DNA of 64,000 bases, from NCBI RefSeq assembly GCF_024436065.1, contig NZ_JANFNS010000001.1, positions 1,155,774 to 1,219,773 on the forward strand. Direction: 5' to 3'. Origin of the DNA: Saccharibacillus sp. JS10. GTDB lineage: Bacteria; Bacillota; Bacilli; Paenibacillales; Paenibacillaceae. Each line of letters begins with the position of its first letter. Positions within the stretch are counted from its first letter, which is position 1. This document shows, one piece after another, positions 26,310-35,374 of the stretch. Made by a program: the position numbers and the translations under genes. The notes below the pieces were generated by a model. It had not been told where the DNA came from, made no database searches, and saw only the letters and a program-made list of their open reading frames with translations.

Positions 26310-26334
26310 TTACCCGCTTCTTTCGACATTTAAC
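26310..26334 (-). promoter_or_regulatory. Candidate SigB-type promoter of poxB
   Basis: GTTAAA (26334-26329), 13 bases, GGGTAA (26315-26310). The -35 differs from GTTTAA at one base, and the -10 fits GGGWAW fully. It is the best of four SigB-like sites in the window. Confidence 0.55.
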
Positions 26335-26378
26335 GCGAATTTTGAGTAAATCCCGACATAACATGCTTTGTAATCCCT

Positions 26379-26405
26379 TACAACTTCTTGCCTTTTAGCC
26401 GATAT
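26379..26405 (+). promoter_or_regulatory. Candidate SigD-type promoter of the diguanylate cyclase gene
   Basis: TACA (26379-26382), 15 bases, GCCGATAT (26398-26405). The SigD (motility sigma) consensus is TAAA, 14-16 bases, GCCGATAT; the -10 octamer is perfect and the -35 differs at one base. Lies 75 bases before the start codon. Confidence 0.55.
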
Positions 26406-26480
26406 AAATCTTGCCTAGATTCGCTCAACGCGATCAGAACGAATATAAAGCAACAACATCTGAATGAAGGAGCGATACGC

Positions 26481-28310
26481 ATGAGTTTTCGCAGCCTGTT
26501 TCGAATCGATAACGAAACTAAATTGGGCTTGCTGCTAATCCGATTCAGCATAGCTTTCTTAGTGGTATTCGCGCTCCTGCTAAGCTTTGGCTATCTGTTT
26601 CAACATCAAGTGATTACAAACAGCTATTTGCATGTACGTAATTTAGCTTTATTGAGCGAAAATCTAGATTCTCTGGAGAAATCGATGGTCGAACAAGAAA
26701 GCGGACAGCGCGGCTTTACGTTAACCGGGCAACAGTCTTTTGTAACATATTACGACCGCGGGGCAAAAGACTATGCTCAAGTGTCTCAATTGCTCAAAGA
26801 AAGAAGCTCTTTGACACCTGCTTTTTCTGAGGAAATCGATGCTTTGATCGTCGAGGCCAACCATTGGCAAAATCAACACAGCCGTTTCATGATGGAACGC
26901 TCGCTTCGCGGCGAATCGGTAAGCCCCGATATGTTGAAAGAAGGCGAGCAGACTTTTACCGCTTTGAATACGAAATTCGATGACCTGTCCTCACGCATTA
27001 CAATTAAAAGAAATCAAAATCGGGAAAATTTAATTTCTCGCATCACAATGACTTTGACGTTGACGGGGATCATAGTGATGATCTCAATCGCTTTTTACGT
27101 GCTGTTTATTATCAAACATATCCGTCGTCTGATTTTGCCATTGACCGGTCTTGATGCTGCCATTGCGGCTTACGAAGGCAATACGACACAATCAGATCGA
27201 CATTCGTACACGACATCCAGCGAACTCAGTCGATTGATTCAAGCTTTCGATCGAATGGGCGAAGATTTACGTTATGAGAGCGGACAACTCGAAGACACCT
27301 ACAAAATGATCAATGCGTTAAATCAAGCGGGTTCGGTGCAGGATGTGTATCGGGAAACGCTGCTACATATGCGCAACCTTGTGCAATGCGATCGAATCAG
27401 TCTGGCTATGCAAAATAATGATCGACGCTTTACATCCAAAGCGGTTATTCGGGAACATCATTTGAATCTCAAAGAATCGTTGTCCAATGAAGAACAACGG
27501 ATTATGCGCATTATGATTCAAAGCGGAAAATCTTTTCTTTATGAAAATTGGGAACATAAACGTCCTTCAGGCGATGTCGGAGAAATGTTATATGGAGAAG
27601 ATATAAGGTCTTCGATGCACTTGTTATTAAAAAAAGAAGCACGTGTCGTCGGTATTTTAAATTTGTATGCGGTACGTTCCGAATTTTTCACTCCAACTCA
27701 TATACAACGTTTAGAAAAATTAGTTCCTTTAATCGCAACCGTGATCGACAATGCGCTAAAAACAGACCGCATTCAGTCGTTGGCACTGCGTGACGGTTTA
27801 ACCGGGCTTTGGAACCGCAGACACTTTGATGAAAATATTGCTCGTTTAAAAGACGAAGCTTCAGCGGCTCCAGACTCTAACCTTCCATTTTGCCTGATCT
27901 TGCTGGATGTGGATCGCTTTAAGTTATTTAACGATACAAGAGGTCATCAAGAAGGGGATACCGTACTGCGCCATATCGCTTTATTGCTGCAAGCTTATAG
28001 TCGATTCGGCGATCTACCTTTTCGATTCGGTGGTGAAGAATTTGCGGTGTTGCTTCCGAATACACGGCTTGGCGAAGCTGTTGAAGTTGCGGAGCGATTG
28101 CGTAAATTGATAGAATTCGATTCACCTTCTACCGAATATAAAGTAACCGCAAGTTTTGGCGTATCTCAATTTCGTCGTAATGAAGAATGCCAAGAATTAA
28201 TCGGAAAAGCAGACGCTGCGTTATACCGTGCCAAAGCCGCAGGACGCAACAGGGTCTATACCGAAGATCAAGGGTTAGACGACTCGACGTTGACTCAACA
28301 ATCCGTGTAA
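26481..28310 (+). CDS. Membrane diguanylate cyclase: CHASE3-HAMP-GAF-GGDEF
   Basis: A 609-residue signalling protein. Residues about 18-42 and 188-212 are membrane helices flanking a CHASE3-type extracellular sensor with the EQESGQRGFTLTG motif. A HAMP-like linker follows, then a GAF domain (about 290-430) and a GGDEF domain (about 450-600). GGEEF (517-521) is the active site that makes cyclic di-GMP from GTP, and RFGD (508-511), five residues earlier, is the RxxD product-inhibition site, so the enzyme should be active and feedback-controlled. ATG 26481 lies eight bases after GAAGGAG; the longer frame upstream has no ribosome site. It stands alone, divergent from poxB, with a SigD-like promoter. 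The sensed signal is unknown. Confidence 0.92.
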   Translation: MSFRSLFRIDNETKLGLLLIRFSIAFLVVFALLLSFGYLFQHQVITNSYLHVRNLALLSENLDSLEKSMVEQESGQRGFTLTGQQSFVTYYDRGAKDYAQVSQLLKERSSLTPAFSEEIDALIVEANHWQNQHSRFMMERSLRGESVSPDMLKEGEQTFTALNTKFDDLSSRITIKRNQNRENLISRITMTLTLTGIIVMISIAFYVLFIIKHIRRLILPLTGLDAAIAAYEGNTTQSDRHSYTTSSELSRLIQAFDRMGEDLRYESGQLEDTYKMINALNQAGSVQDVYRETLLHMRNLVQCDRISLAMQNNDRRFTSKAVIREHHLNLKESLSNEEQRIMRIMIQSGKSFLYENWEHKRPSGDVGEMLYGEDIRSSMHLLLKKEARVVGILNLYAVRSEFFTPTHIQRLEKLVPLIATVIDNALKTDRIQSLALRDGLTGLWNRRHFDENIARLKDEASAAPDSNLPFCLILLDVDRFKLFNDTRGHQEGDTVLRHIALLLQAYSRFGDLPFRFGGEEFAVLLPNTRLGEAVEVAERLRKLIEFDSPSTEYKVTASFGVSQFRRNEECQELIGKADAALYRAKAAGRNRVYTEDQGLDDSTLTQQSV

Positions 28311-28312
28311 GC

Positions 28313-28347
28313 AAAAAAAGCTGAGGCGCTATCGCCTCAGCTTTTTC
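28313..28347. terminator. Bidirectional terminator between cyclase gene and helD
   Basis: AAAAGCTGAGGCG, CTAT loop, CGCCTCAGCTTTTT; the stem has T-runs on both strands and abuts the helD stop codon. Confidence 0.9.
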
Positions 28348-30519
28348 TTATTCCGGTAATCCAACTTCGCTCCAAGCTTCGACGTCATGCAAAAATTTCG
28401 GCAGCTCGCCGCCATGCAAGACCCAGAGTTCGTGTAGGGCACGCGTACATCCGACGTAAAGCATTTTGGCATCCCATTCCGATTCTCCGTACTGCTTCAA
28501 TCCGGCATCCGCAAGAATGACCGCGTCAAATTCTAGCCCTTTAGAGAGATGCAAAGGCAATACCGATAACCCGCCTTCGTATTGCGTCATACTGCCGTCG
28601 ATCAGATTCAGCTCCGGGAATATCGGCTTCAATACTTCATAAAGCTTAGAAGCTTGGGTTTGAGTACGTGTTAGCACCGATACCGTCTTATGCTCACGCC
28701 CCCAAAGACCACGGATCGCCTGAGTAACCATCTGCTCGCCCCCATGTTCATTTTCGGTGCCAAAGTCGATCAATCGTACTTTGTTCCCGCTCCGAAATAC
28801 AGGTACAGCTTGGATCGCGTCTTGAACTCCGCCTGCTAATATCGCATTGGCAAAACCGATAATTTCCATCGTCGAACGGTAACTTCGAGTAAGTGCATGG
28901 TACGACGTTTCGTGTTCGCCGAACAGATCGCTCATCTCGCTCCAGCTGTGTACCCCTTTATAAGCGTGAATCCCTTGAGACAAATCGCCCAAAATCGTAA
29001 ACGAATGCCCTCGCACAAATCGATCCAATACCGATACTTGCAGCGGCGAAAAGTCTTGGGCTTCGTCGATCACGATATGGTCAAACCGTTCGATCCCATC
29101 GACGCCATTTAACTTTTGATGAAGATACAGCAGTGCCGGTAGATCTTCTTCGCGGATCCGACCTGATTTTAGATCCGCACGGGTCGACTTGATGATCGAT
29201 GCCGGAATCTCTGCAAAAGAAGCTTCCGGCAGTATCCCGCGTGTATCTTTGAGTGCTCCGAAAATTTGCTTGTATAACGTCAGCGGGCTGAAATCCGGCC
29301 ATTTTTTCGCATAGGCTTTTTCGCGTGCAGATGCTTTTTTCTTATATTCTTTACGTAATGATTCAGGTTTTACCGATTTGAGTTCCATCTCGATCCAGCG
29401 ATGGATCCGAGCCAGTACCCGCTCTTTGCGTCCGGCTGCGGAATAATGCTTATACTCCTCCCTGTACCAATGCAAGATCGTCTCATAAGGCAGCACCGCG
29501 TCTTCCCACGGCGAAAATTCAAGTTCCGGCGCACCCGAGGCTTCAAGTGCCGAAGCTGCTGCATCCAGCATATCTCGGAACATAGCCGAGCCTTTGAATC
29601 TTCCCGGTGCATCGTCGCCTGGAGCTACTCCTCCGGCTTCGCCAAACCATAAATCCAACGTCTCCGCAGGATTTGCCAACATGGATTCGACATCCATTAG
29701 TTTTGCTGCCCAATCGGTAAACGTCCGCTGCTGGATATCGCCTACGCCAAGCTCAGGAAGTACGCCCGAAATATAATCAAGGAACATACTGTTAGGCGCG
29801 AAAATAATCATTTTTCCTGCCGAGACTTGTTCTTGATATTGATACAGTAAAAAAGCAAGGCGATGCAGCGCTACGGTCGTTTTCCCACTGCCGGCTACAC
29901 CTTGAATAATCAGCGCTTTGTTTTTGTCCGCACGAATAATCTGGTCTTGTTCGGCTTGAATCGTCGATACAATATCGCGTAGTCGATTGTCTTTATTTTC
30001 GCCTAATCGATATAGCAAAAACTCGTCCGATACCGCAGGTTCTTCGCTTCCGCGTACATAAGTATCCACGACGCGCTCAAGTTCGGATTTGCGCACCATG
30101 ATATTTCTTTTGAGATGTACTTCGCCGCCGATGATACCTTCAGGCGCTTCGTATTCGACTTTTTCCTCACCGCCGGTAAACGAATAAAACAAGCTCGCTA
30201 CCGGCGCACGCCAATCGACGACAATCGGCAAACTGCCCGGTTCCAGATTGTCCAATCCAGCTTTGCCAATGTACAGCGCCGACGGTTTGTTTTTGCCCGC
30301 TTCTTCAAAATCCATACGCCCAAAATACGGTTCCGGCTCTGACTTCATTAAGCGTTGTCTACGTTCTTCGCGTCCGGCTTCCAATACTTGCTCGGTAAAA
30401 TCATGCCCGGTATAGACCGGAATCGCCCGAAGGCGCTCAAGCTGTGTTCCAATCTCTTCTAGAACGGTCGACAACTTGGTTTGCTCTTCCCGATAGGCAC
30501 TTTGAACATTTTCACTCAT
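28348..30519 (-). CDS. helD: HelD-like RNA polymerase recycling motor (UvrD/Rep-type ATPase)
   Basis: A 723-residue superfamily 1 ATPase. The N-terminal 60 residues are a charged coiled coil, the part that enters RNA polymerase in B. subtilis HelD. Walker A is GVAGSGKTT (207-215), followed by VALHRLAFLLY; Walker B is VIDEAQDFSPLQ, and the C-terminal RecA lobe holds LTRSYRST and the late VGCTRALHELWV motif. HelD-type proteins free stalled RNA polymerase from DNA rather than unwinding it. Length and opening fit HelD better than UvrD or PcrA. ATG follows AGGAGG. It is monocistronic with a clear promoter. Confidence 0.9.
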   Translation of the reverse strand: MSENVQSAYREEQTKLSTVLEEIGTQLERLRAIPVYTGHDFTEQVLEAGREERRQRLMKSEPEPYFGRMDFEEAGKNKPSALYIGKAGLDNLEPGSLPIVVDWRAPVASLFYSFTGGEEKVEYEAPEGIIGGEVHLKRNIMVRKSELERVVDTYVRGSEEPAVSDEFLLYRLGENKDNRLRDIVSTIQAEQDQIIRADKNKALIIQGVAGSGKTTVALHRLAFLLYQYQEQVSAGKMIIFAPNSMFLDYISGVLPELGVGDIQQRTFTDWAAKLMDVESMLANPAETLDLWFGEAGGVAPGDDAPGRFKGSAMFRDMLDAAASALEASGAPELEFSPWEDAVLPYETILHWYREEYKHYSAAGRKERVLARIHRWIEMELKSVKPESLRKEYKKKASAREKAYAKKWPDFSPLTLYKQIFGALKDTRGILPEASFAEIPASIIKSTRADLKSGRIREEDLPALLYLHQKLNGVDGIERFDHIVIDEAQDFSPLQVSVLDRFVRGHSFTILGDLSQGIHAYKGVHSWSEMSDLFGEHETSYHALTRSYRSTMEIIGFANAILAGGVQDAIQAVPVFRSGNKVRLIDFGTENEHGGEQMVTQAIRGLWGREHKTVSVLTRTQTQASKLYEVLKPIFPELNLIDGSMTQYEGGLSVLPLHLSKGLEFDAVILADAGLKQYGESEWDAKMLYVGCTRALHELWVLHGGELPKFLHDVEAWSEVGLPE

Positions 30520-30599
30520 TTCAGTTACCTCCTAAGATGAGCATTTTGCACCTCGATCTTCACAATCGATAGATTCTTTCGAACCTTGCGTAACAAATC

Positions 30600-30628
30600 T
30601 TTATACAAGTTTTTGCTACGTTGTACAA
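30600..30628 (-). promoter_or_regulatory. Vegetative promoter of helD
   Basis: TTGTAC (30628-30623), 17 bases, TATAAA (30605-30600), about 80 bases before the helD start codon. Confidence 0.6.
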
Positions 30629-30721
30629 AATGCCGAGAAATCATTACGCGATAAGCGCAAAGGATTACCAGCATAGCATATTTCAACAGCGCTTGCCGAC
30701 TTTATTTTTGGAACTCTTATC

Positions 30722-30760
30722 AAAAAAGACGCAAAGCCCTCTGTTTGAGAGCTTTACGTC
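30722..30760 (-). terminator. Intrinsic terminator of the hisS-aspS-tcdA operon
   Basis: On the minus strand GACGTAAAGCTCTC and GAGGGCTTTGCGTC pair with two mismatches around a five-base loop, then six T. Confidence 0.85.
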
Positions 30761-30790
30761 AGTTATAGCGATATGCAGTTCTTCGCCTAT

Positions 30791-31558
30791 TTACTCTTGA
30801 TCCGGCAGCGGATGCCCGGCATTAATCATCAAATCTTTAACCACTTCACTCACCATAATCAGACCGGCAACTGGAGGAACATACGCATTACTCGCAGGTG
30901 GCTGTTTGGCTTTACGGATTTTAGCGCCTTCCGGTGCAATCTGCTCCGTTACGTCTTGACGTGGCTTGATCGGTTTTTCTGTGGAAAATACGACTTTTAC
31001 GCCTTTTTTGATTCCGTCTTCTTTTCGAAGTTTGTTGCGAATGATACGGGCGATCGGATCGACTTTCGTTTTCGAAATATCCGCGATTTGGAACCGGGAA
31101 GGATCCAGTTTGTTCGCCGCGCCCATACTCGAAATGATCGGAATCCCGCGGCTTAGACATTCTTTGATGATATGAATTTTGTAGATAATCGTATCGGAAG
31201 CATCGACCACATAATCGATCTTATGCTCGAATAGCTTTTCGTACGTTTCTTCGGTATAAAACATATTCAGCACGATCGCTTGAATGTCTGGGTTGATCAA
31301 TTTGATCCGCTCTGCCATAAGTTCCGTTTTTTGTTGACCGACTGTAGTCGTCAGCGCATGGATTTGACGGTTGATATTCGTAATGTCTACGACATCTTTA
31401 TCGATCAAAATAATCGTACCTACACCGGAACGTGCCAGAGCTTCGACTGCCATCGCTCCAACTCCGCCAATGCCCAACACAGCTACCGTACTGTTTTTTA
31501 ATTCTTGAATTCCTTCAGGCCCAAGTGCAAGTTCGGTTCTGGAAAAAGCATGTAACAT
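30791..31558 (-). CDS. tcdA: tRNA threonylcarbamoyladenosine dehydratase TcdA
   Basis: A 255-residue E1-like enzyme that, using ATP, closes the side chain of t6A37 in tRNA into its cyclic ct6A form. VLGIGGVGAMAVEALARSG is the nucleotide-binding loop, IDKDVVDITNINRQ the adenylation motif, and VDASDT the substrate-side Asp. The length is normal for TcdA/YgdL. ATG 31558 follows GAAGGAGG; the frame is open further but without a site. It lies 92 bases after aspS with no terminator between and probably shares the hisS T-box transcript. Confidence 0.9.
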   Translation of the reverse strand: MLHAFSRTELALGPEGIQELKNSTVAVLGIGGVGAMAVEALARSGVGTIILIDKDVVDITNINRQIHALTTTVGQQKTELMAERIKLINPDIQAIVLNMFYTEETYEKLFEHKIDYVVDASDTIIYKIHIIKECLSRGIPIISSMGAANKLDPSRFQIADISKTKVDPIARIIRNKLRKEDGIKKGVKVVFSTEKPIKPRQDVTEQIAPEGAKIRKAKQPPASNAYVPPVAGLIMVSEVVKDLMINAGHPLPDQE

Positions 31559-31650
31559 GCTGCATTGACCTCCTTCAATTTTATCGTTGTCCAATCAAAC
31601 GGAAAAGGCATACCGACGAAAATCGGTTGCCTTCTCTGTATTTACAATTT

Positions 31651-33447
31651 TTAAGCTTGCTCGGTTTCGGAAGCTTTTTTCGCAGGTTTTGGAGCCAATT
31701 TGATATGCAGCTGATCCAATTGCGCTTTTTCCACTGGCGAAGGCGCGTTCATCAGAACGTCGGTTGCGCTCGCTGTTTTCGGGAACGCAATAGTTTCGCG
31801 CAAGTTCGTACGTTGCGTCAACAACATCACGAGACGGTCGAAACCGAATGCGAAGCCGCCGTGTGGAGGTGTTCCGTATTGGAACGCATCCAGCAAGAAG
31901 CCGAATTGTTCTTGCGCCGTTTCTTCGGAAATGCCCAGCAGACTGAACATTTTTTGTTGCAGGTCGTGTTCGAAGATCCGCAGCGAACCGCCGCCGACTT
32001 CATAACCGTTCAGAACAAGGTCATACGCTTGCGCGCGAACCGAACCCGGATCCGTCTCGAACTTATCCAAGTCTTCCGCAAGCGGACGTGTGAATGGATG
32101 GTGTTCTGCGACATAACGTTTGGATTCTTCGTCGTAGCTGAGCAGTGGGAAATCAAGCACCCAAGCAAATTTGTAAATGCTGTCGTCGATCAATCCAAGT
32201 TGACGACCGATTTTCAGACGAAGCGCGCCGAGTACATCGGCTACTACCTGCTTTTTGTCGGCGGAGAATAACAGCAAGTCGCCAACTTCGGCATCGGTAC
32301 GCTCACGCAGCGCTTGAATGACTTCTTCGCTCATGAATTTAACGATCGGGCCTTTAAAGCCGTCTTCTTTCACTTGAATCCATGCCAGACCTTTTGCTCC
32401 GTAACGAGCCGCGTAAGGACCCAGATCATCGATTTCTTTACGTGTCCATGTTCCGCAGCCTTTTGCGTTCAATACTTTAACTTGCCCGCCGCCCGCGATA
32501 ACAGAAGCAAAGACTTTTACTTCGCTGGTTTCGACGATATCGCCGACATCAACCAATTCCATACCAAAGCGCAGATCCGGTTTGTCCGAACCGTATTTGC
32601 TCATAGCTTCAGCATGTGTCAGACGTTGGAACGGAAGTTGAACATCTACGCCTACCGTTTCGCGGAACAATTTCGCCATCAATTCTTCGATCATACCCAA
32701 AATATCGTCGCGATTCACGAAGGACATCTCCAAGTCGACTTGCGTAAACTCAGGTTGACGGTCAGCACGAAGGTCTTCGTCGCGGAAGCAGCGAGCGATT
32801 TGGTAGTAACGCTCCAAGCCGCTGACCATAAGCAATTGTTTGAAGATTTGCGGCGATTGCGGCAATGCAAAAAATTCTCCGTCATGCACACGGCTTGGCA
32901 CCAAGTAATCGCGTGCGCCTTCCGGCGTGCTTTTAGTCAAAATCGGAGTTTCAACTTCAACAAAACCTTGATCGTCAAGGAAGTTGCGGAAAATTTTTGC
33001 CGATTGCGAACGCAGCATCAATGTTTTTTGCATTTCTGGACGACGCAAGTCCAAGTAACGATATTTCAGGCGCAACGCTTCATCCACTTCGATGCCGTCT
33101 TCGATAAAGAACGGAGGTGTTTTTGCAGCGTTCAAGACTTCGATCTCGGTTACGCGAACTTCTAGCTCACCCGTTGGCAAGTTTTTGTTCACGGTTTCTT
33201 CTTCGCGTTTCACCACGGTTCCTTTTACAGCAAGTACATATTCGGTACGTACACGCTCTGCGGTTTGCAAAGCTTCACCGGAGTAAGCCGGGTTGAATAC
33301 GACTTGTACGATACCGCTGCGATCGCGCAGATCGATAAAGAGTACGCCGCCGAGGTCACGACGAGTTTGCACCCAGCCGTTCAGCGTTACCGTTTCTCCG
33401 ATTTGATCGGACGTAATTTGCCCGCAATGATGAGTTCTGAGCATCAT
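31651..33447 (-). CDS. aspS: Aspartyl-tRNA synthetase
   Basis: A 598-residue class IIb synthetase of bacterial length, with an N-terminal OB-fold that reads the anticodon ([26 protein letters not shown]), motif 2 around [20 protein letters not shown], the bacterial GAD insertion, and motif 3 [13 protein letters not shown]. Whether it is discriminating or also charges tRNA-Asn cannot be told from motifs here. It starts 43 bases after the hisS stop, behind AAGGAG, in the hisS-aspS order of B. subtilis. Confidence 0.97.
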   Translation of the reverse strand: MMLRTHHCGQITSDQIGETVTLNGWVQTRRDLGGVLFIDLRDRSGIVQVVFNPAYSGEALQTAERVRTEYVLAVKGTVVKREEETVNKNLPTGELEVRVTEIEVLNAAKTPPFFIEDGIEVDEALRLKYRYLDLRRPEMQKTLMLRSQSAKIFRNFLDDQGFVEVETPILTKSTPEGARDYLVPSRVHDGEFFALPQSPQIFKQLLMVSGLERYYQIARCFRDEDLRADRQPEFTQVDLEMSFVNRDDILGMIEELMAKLFRETVGVDVQLPFQRLTHAEAMSKYGSDKPDLRFGMELVDVGDIVETSEVKVFASVIAGGGQVKVLNAKGCGTWTRKEIDDLGPYAARYGAKGLAWIQVKEDGFKGPIVKFMSEEVIQALRERTDAEVGDLLLFSADKKQVVADVLGALRLKIGRQLGLIDDSIYKFAWVLDFPLLSYDEESKRYVAEHHPFTRPLAEDLDKFETDPGSVRAQAYDLVLNGYEVGGGSLRIFEHDLQQKMFSLLGISEETAQEQFGFLLDAFQYGTPPHGGFAFGFDRLVMLLTQRTNLRETIAFPKTASATDVLMNAPSPVEKAQLDQLHIKLAPKPAKKASETEQA

Positions 33448-33490
33448 AATAGTAATCTCCTTTTTATCTGAAAAGTTTTATCGTATTCTT

Positions 33491-34738
33491 CTACTTCAGT
33501 GCCGATGCTAATTCGCTCAGCGGTACCGTTACTTGTTCACGCGTTTCCATCGACTTCACCGCAATTTCGCCGCGTTCTAATTCATCGTCGCCCAAAATAG
33601 CGGTATAACGCGCATTCAGGCGATCTGCCGATTTCATTTGCGCCTTCATTTTACGGTCCAGATAATCGCGCTCTGCGGAGAAGCCCAGACGACGAAGTTT
33701 ATGAAGCTGCTTCGTGATTTCTTCGTTCGCTTTCTCGCCCAGCCCGATCAGGTAAATATCAAGCGGATTCGTAGCATCGATCTGCGTTTGTTGATCGGCA
33801 AGCAGCAGTTGTAGACGTTCCATGCCGATTGCCATCCCGATTCCCGGTTGATCCGGGCCGCCGACTTCGGCAACCAGTTTGTTGTAACGACCGCCGCCGC
33901 CGATTGTATCAATCGCGCCGATGCCGCTTTTTGTTTTGAACTCGAACGCCGTTAGCGTGTAATAATCAAGCCCACGTACCAAACGGTGATTGATCGTATA
34001 CGCGACGCCCATCGCATCCAAATTACGTTGCACCGCTTCAAAGTGGATTCGGCTTTCTTCATCCAAACTATCCAAAATCGAAGGCGCATCCGTAAATTTA
34101 TCATGGTCGACTTTGCAATCCAGTACACGCAGCGGGTTGCGGTCGATCCGGTTTTGACAATCTTTGCACAGACTATCGCGCATCGGATTCAAAAATGCCA
34201 ACAGCTTTTCGTTGTAATCGGCGCGCGTTGCCGCGTTGCCGACCGAATTGATTTCAACGCTTGTTCCTTTCAGACCGATATCTTCGAAAAATTGCAAGCC
34301 GAATGCAATCACTTCTGCATCGATCGCTGGTTCGACCGAACCGATTGCTTCGATCCCGAACTGATGGAATTGACGATAGCGTCCAGCTTGCGGGCGTTCT
34401 TGACGGAACATCGGTCCAATATAATAGAGTTTGGATACATCGGGTTCGCCGTAAATTTTATTCTCCACATAAGCGCGAACGACGCCTGCTGTTCCTTCCG
34501 GGCGAAGCGTCATGCCGCGTCCTCCCATATCTTGGAACGAGAACATTTCTTTTTGGACGATGTCTGTCGTTTCGCCTACACCGCGTTGGAACAATTGCGT
34601 GTATTCGAAAATAGGTGTACGAATTTCGCTGTAATTAAATCGTCTGCATAAATCGCGTGCTTTCGTTTCGACATACTGCCATTTTTCTACCGTACCCGGC
34701 AAAAAATCGAGCGTGCCTTTCGGTTTTTGAAAATCCAT
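33491..34738 (-). CDS. hisS: Histidyl-tRNA synthetase
   Basis: A 415-residue class IIa synthetase. It begins FQKPKGTLDFLPG, has motif 2 around YYIGPMFRQERPQAGRYRQFHQ, the His-specific HisA loop LVRGLDYYTLTAFE and motif 3 PGIGMAIGMERL, and ends in the anticodon-binding domain. First gene of an operon with aspS and probably tcdA, controlled by a T-box leader. ATG 34738 follows AAAGGA. Confidence 0.97.
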   Translation of the reverse strand: MDFQKPKGTLDFLPGTVEKWQYVETKARDLCRRFNYSEIRTPIFEYTQLFQRGVGETTDIVQKEMFSFQDMGGRGMTLRPEGTAGVVRAYVENKIYGEPDVSKLYYIGPMFRQERPQAGRYRQFHQFGIEAIGSVEPAIDAEVIAFGLQFFEDIGLKGTSVEINSVGNAATRADYNEKLLAFLNPMRDSLCKDCQNRIDRNPLRVLDCKVDHDKFTDAPSILDSLDEESRIHFEAVQRNLDAMGVAYTINHRLVRGLDYYTLTAFEFKTKSGIGAIDTIGGGGRYNKLVAEVGGPDQPGIGMAIGMERLQLLLADQQTQIDATNPLDIYLIGLGEKANEEITKQLHKLRRLGFSAERDYLDRKMKAQMKSADRLNARYTAILGDDELERGEIAVKSMETREQVTVPLSELASALK

Positions 34739-34789
34739 GGTTTCCGTTCCTTTCTTTTTGGCTCATACAGCCCAAGTTCTCATGATAAA

Positions 34790-35196
34790 AATACCAAAAA
34801 GCCCCCGTCCGCTGCCTATGCCGTTTTTCGCATAGTACAGGGACGAGGGATCGTATTTACGAATCTCCCGTGGTGCCACCCACATTTCGAGTATGTTCCA
34901 AAGAACGCCTACTCGCTTCATTAACGACGGTTAACGCCCGCCTATTTCGCGCATCGGCTAATCATCCTCCAAAAAGTGCGAATTCCACTGCGGTGCTTCG
35001 CTGCTTTTTCCGGTTCTCGCCGTGCGTTCTCAGGGAGGTCTTTCGCTTGGTCGCTGCGCGGAATTCTTCCAGCCACGGAATTCCTCTCTTGTGCGCTTCA
35101 AAATCCAAGATACTTTTTCCCATCATCGAATCGTCATATGCGCAATAAGATGATCAGCTAATTACAGACTGAAAACTCTCACCGCGTTTGTTATAT
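34790..35196 (-). promoter_or_regulatory. T-box leader of hisS-aspS
   Basis: About 400 bases of leader. GGGTGGCACCACGGGAG at about 34884-34868 is the T-box core, in the variant form with CA in place of TA. Downstream of it the hairpin GTCCCTGTAC...GGACGGGGGC ends in TTTTT at about 34800. Stem I elements, including an AGAGAGGAATTCC segment pairing with GGAATTC further on, lie at about 35080-35040. The specifier codon (His, Asp or both) was not resolved. Confidence 0.85.
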
Positions 35197-35202
35197 TTTA
35201 TG

Positions 35203-35231
35203 ATTGTAATCAAGTACATGACTAAAGTCAA
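35203..35231 (-). promoter_or_regulatory. Vegetative promoter of the hisS T-box operon
   Basis: TTGACT (35231-35226), 17 bases, TACAAT (35208-35203). It lies directly after the terminator of the preceding stress-gene unit. Confidence 0.75.
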
Positions 35232-35249
35232 CCATTTGAGTAATGTTAC

Positions 35250-35284
35250 AAAAAAAGAGACCCACAGCCTGCTGCTGTGGGTCT
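35250..35284 (-). terminator. Intrinsic terminator of the stress-protein unit
   Basis: On the minus strand AGACCCACAGC, five-base loop, GCTGTGGGTCT, then C and seven T. Confidence 0.9.
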
Positions 35285-35293
35285 TCCAAATTT

Positions 35294-35354
35294 ATCTAAG
35301 GGGGTCATGCCCTTACTATAACAATCTCTTGTTAAAAGAACATGTTTCTTAGAT
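35294..35354 (-). other. Candidate structured RNA: three-way junction with possible CATG kissing contact
   Basis: Lies between the stop codon of the stress-protein gene and its terminator. Closing stem: ATCTAAG (35300-35294) with CTTAGAT (35354-35348). Inside are two hairpins, TAACAA-GAGA-TTGTTA (35334-35319, minus-strand reading, GNRA-type loop) and GGG-CATGA-CCC (35312-35302). The CATG in that loop equals the CATG at 35344-35341, and since CATG is self-complementary the two could pair. No known ribozyme or riboswitch consensus was recognised. Confidence 0.35.
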
Positions 35355-35374
35355 TACAGTTGTATGACAAATGA

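Noticed and set aside
31432..33165. Two long plus-strand frames (279 and 283 codons)
   Set aside because: Both are antisense shadows of aspS and tcdA with no recognisable protein.
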